Assembly (NCBI RefSeq): GCF_963974575.1 | Contig: NZ_CAXBBQ010000002.1 | Span: 434,001 to 498,000, forward strand | Source of the DNA: Sphingosinicella sp963974575 | Lineage (GTDB): Bacteria > Pseudomonadota > Alphaproteobacteria > Sphingomonadales > Sphingomonadaceae | DNA length: 64,000 nucleotides | Direction of reading: 5' to 3' | Shown here: positions 62,467-64,000 of the stretch, piece by piece | Layout of the letters: each line of letters starts with the position of its first letter | Numbering within the stretch: the stretch's first letter is position 1 | Translations under genes and position numbers: made by a program | The notes under the pieces: generated by a model | What the model was told of the DNA's origin: nothing | The model's database searches: none | Seen by the model: only the letters and a program-made list of their open reading frames with translations

Positions 62467-64000
62467 ATGGCCGAGCGTTCGTTCGTTGCCGAAGCCCGGA
62501 AGCTGACGGCCGGAGCCGGTGAGACATTCACCGGCGAAGGCATTCTCGCCGTGACCAAGGCGCTGCTGCAATCGGGCGTGGCTTACGTCGGCGGCTATCA
62601 GGGATCGCCGATCAGCCACCTGATGGACGTGTTCGCGGATGCGAGCGACCTTCTGGAAAGTCTCGACGTGCATTTCGAGGCGAGCGCCTCGGAAGCGAGC
62701 GCCGCCGCCATGCTCGCGGCCTCCGTCAATTATCCGCTGCGCGGTGCGGTCGTCTGGAAGTCGGTGGTCGGTACGAACGTCGCGTCGGACGCGCTCTCCA
62801 ACGTCGCGTCGGGCGGCGTGACGGGCGGCGCGCTCGTCATCGTCGGCGAAGACTATGGCGAGGGTTCCTCGATCATGCAGGAACGCACGCACGCCTTCGC
62901 GATGAAGTCGCAGATCTGGCTGCTCGATCCCCGCCCCAACCTCCCGAGCATCGTCGCGGCGGTCGAACAGGGCTTCGCGCTTTCCGAGGCTTCCAATACG
63001 CCGGTGATGCTGCAGCTGCGTGTGCGATCGTGCCACATGACGGGATCGTTCATAGCGAAGGACAACGTGCGCCCGACGCTGACGGTCGCCGAGGCGGCCG
63101 CCGCGCCGCAGCGCGACACCACCCGCATCGTCCTGCCGCCTGCGAATTTTCTGCACGAGGTGGAGAAGATCGAAAAGCGGTGGCCGGCAGGAATCGCTTA
63201 TGTGCGCGACCACCATCTGAACGAACGGTTCGGGCCGGACGAGGCGCATGGCATCGGCATCATCGTGCAGGGCGGGCTTTACAACAATTTGAACCGCGCG
63301 ATGGAGCTCTCTGGGCTTTCGAATGAATTCGGCGACGCCGCGCTGCCGATCTATTGCCTGAACGTCACCTATCCGCTGATTCCGGGCGAGGTGAGCGCGT
63401 TTTGTGCGAACAAGCGCGCGGTACTGGTGGTGGAGGAAGGCCAGCCCGAATTCATCGAGCATGAACTGAATACGCTCGTGCGCCGCGCAAACCTCGATTG
63501 CCGCATCATCGGCAAGGACATACTGCCGCGCGCCGGGGAATATAGCGCGCAGGTGATCCGCAACGGGCTTTCCGATTTCCTGCACGCATGGGCGCCCGAA
63601 ATCGCGCCGGCGAAAATGGCTGATGCCCCCCTGCCCGCGCCGGTCGCACAGCAGATCCCGCCGCGCCCGGCGGGCTTCTGCACGGGCTGCCCAGAACGGC
63701 CCGTGTTCACGGCGATGAAGCTGCTCGAGCGAGAACTCGGCCCGGCGCACGTTTCCGCCGATATCGGCTGCCACCTGTTTTCGATCCTGCCGCCCTTCAA
63801 CATCGGCAACACGACAATGGGCTACGGCCTCGGCACGGCGGGCGCATCCGCGTTCAAGCCGACGGGAAAGCGTGCAATCGCCATCATGGGCGACGGCGGC
63901 TTCTGGCACAACGGCCTGACCTCCGGCATCGGCAACGCGGTGTTCAACAAGGACGACACCGTCACCATCGTGATCGACAACGGCTATTCGGCGGCCACGG
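62467..64000 (+). CDS. iorA: Indolepyruvate:ferredoxin oxidoreductase, alpha part, cut by the window end
   Basis: Thiamine-diphosphate enzyme that oxidatively decarboxylates indolepyruvate and other aryl pyruvates to aryl-acetyl-CoA with ferredoxin as acceptor. The 511 visible codons include the N-terminal pyrimidine-binding domain (VGGYQGSPISHLMDV), the IorA signature FCTGCPERPVF with C405 and C408, and the TPP loop MGDGGFW with D476, followed by GNAVFN. The remaining C-terminus (iron-sulfur domain or beta part) is outside. It follows the cyclase by 3 bp. In aerobes this enzyme serves aromatic amino acid breakdown. Confidence 0.9.
   Translation, partial: MAERSFVAEARKLTAGAGETFTGEGILAVTKALLQSGVAYVGGYQGSPISHLMDVFADASDLLESLDVHFEASASEASAAAMLAASVNYPLRGAVVWKSVVGTNVASDALSNVASGGVTGGALVIVGEDYGEGSSIMQERTHAFAMKSQIWLLDPRPNLPSIVAAVEQGFALSEASNTPVMLQLRVRSCHMTGSFIAKDNVRPTLTVAEAAAAPQRDTTRIVLPPANFLHEVEKIEKRWPAGIAYVRDHHLNERFGPDEAHGIGIIVQGGLYNNLNRAMELSGLSNEFGDAALPIYCLNVTYPLIPGEVSAFCANKRAVLVVEEGQPEFIEHELNTLVRRANLDCRIIGKDILPRAGEYSAQVIRNGLSDFLHAWAPEIAPAKMADAPLPAPVAQQIPPRPAGFCTGCPERPVFTAMKLLERELGPAHVSADIGCHLFSILPPFNIGNTTMGYGLGTAGASAFKPTGKRAIAIMGDGGFWHNGLTSGIGNAVFNKDDTVTIVIDNGYSAAT

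Overview
The window is GC-rich, densely coded bacterial chromosome with no rRNA, tRNA, CRISPR array or intact insertion sequence that I can see. Five TonB-dependent receptors in 44 kb, most with the plug motif EII(I/V)TA, Tat/Sec signal peptides, a DUF2892/rhodanese/SQR set and several small conserved proteins point to a sphingomonad-like alphaproteobacterium. This is a judgement from protein style, not from a marker gene.

Layout. 0-3.7 kb: a truncated M14 metallocarboxypeptidase diverging from TonB receptor 1. 3.8-15.5 kb, all minus strand: a MOSC-ferredoxin reductase fusion, an amidohydrolase, an MFS carrier, a MalT-like LuxR ATPase regulator, TonB receptor 2, a hydantoinase/oxoprolinase (HyuA-type) and a DUF917 protein. 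This looks like uptake and ring opening of a hydantoin-like or cyclic amide compound. 15.6-25.5 kb: a redox and reactive-sulfur block (TrxC-like thioredoxin, 1-Cys peroxiredoxin, two ArsR regulators, RND pump and adaptor, rhodanese, diverging from sulfide:quinone reductase, DUF2892, TolC and an AhpD-like protein).

25.6-31.1 kb: a TetR-controlled module (TonB receptor 3, TetR, membrane-anchored serine hydrolase, MaoC-like dehydratase), tied together by three copies of one 31-bp palindrome. 31.6-39.5 kb: a minus-strand operon of gamma-glutamyltransferase, TonB receptor 4, an S1P-lyase-like PLP enzyme, an NTF2-like protein and an esterase, with a divergent AraC regulator. 39.5-52.1 kb: POT and APC carriers, TonB receptor 5, a Gfo/Idh/MocA oxidoreductase, a beta-keto acid cleavage enzyme, a GntR regulator, an SDR, a second amidohydrolase and an S9 peptidase. 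TGATC-N3-GATCA palindromes, three perfect and one degenerate, sit in front of most of these.

52.1-60.0 kb: a remnant of an acyl-CoA dehydrogenase, a small secreted protein, and an AcrAB-TolC type pump operon headed by a small coupled gene, with a TetR repressor whose likely sites cover the promoters. 60.1-64.0 kb: a YihY/BrkB membrane protein, then a MarR regulator divergent from an isatin-hydrolase-like cyclase and the start of indolepyruvate:ferredoxin oxidoreductase.

The recurring design is a TonB receptor plus hydrolases (often exported), sometimes inner-membrane carriers, and its own local regulator with its own palindrome. I read 0-52 kb as a set of separately switched scavenging modules for peptides, amides and amino-acid derivatives, with a sulfide-detoxification/efflux block inserted between them. 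Substrates are inferred, not shown.
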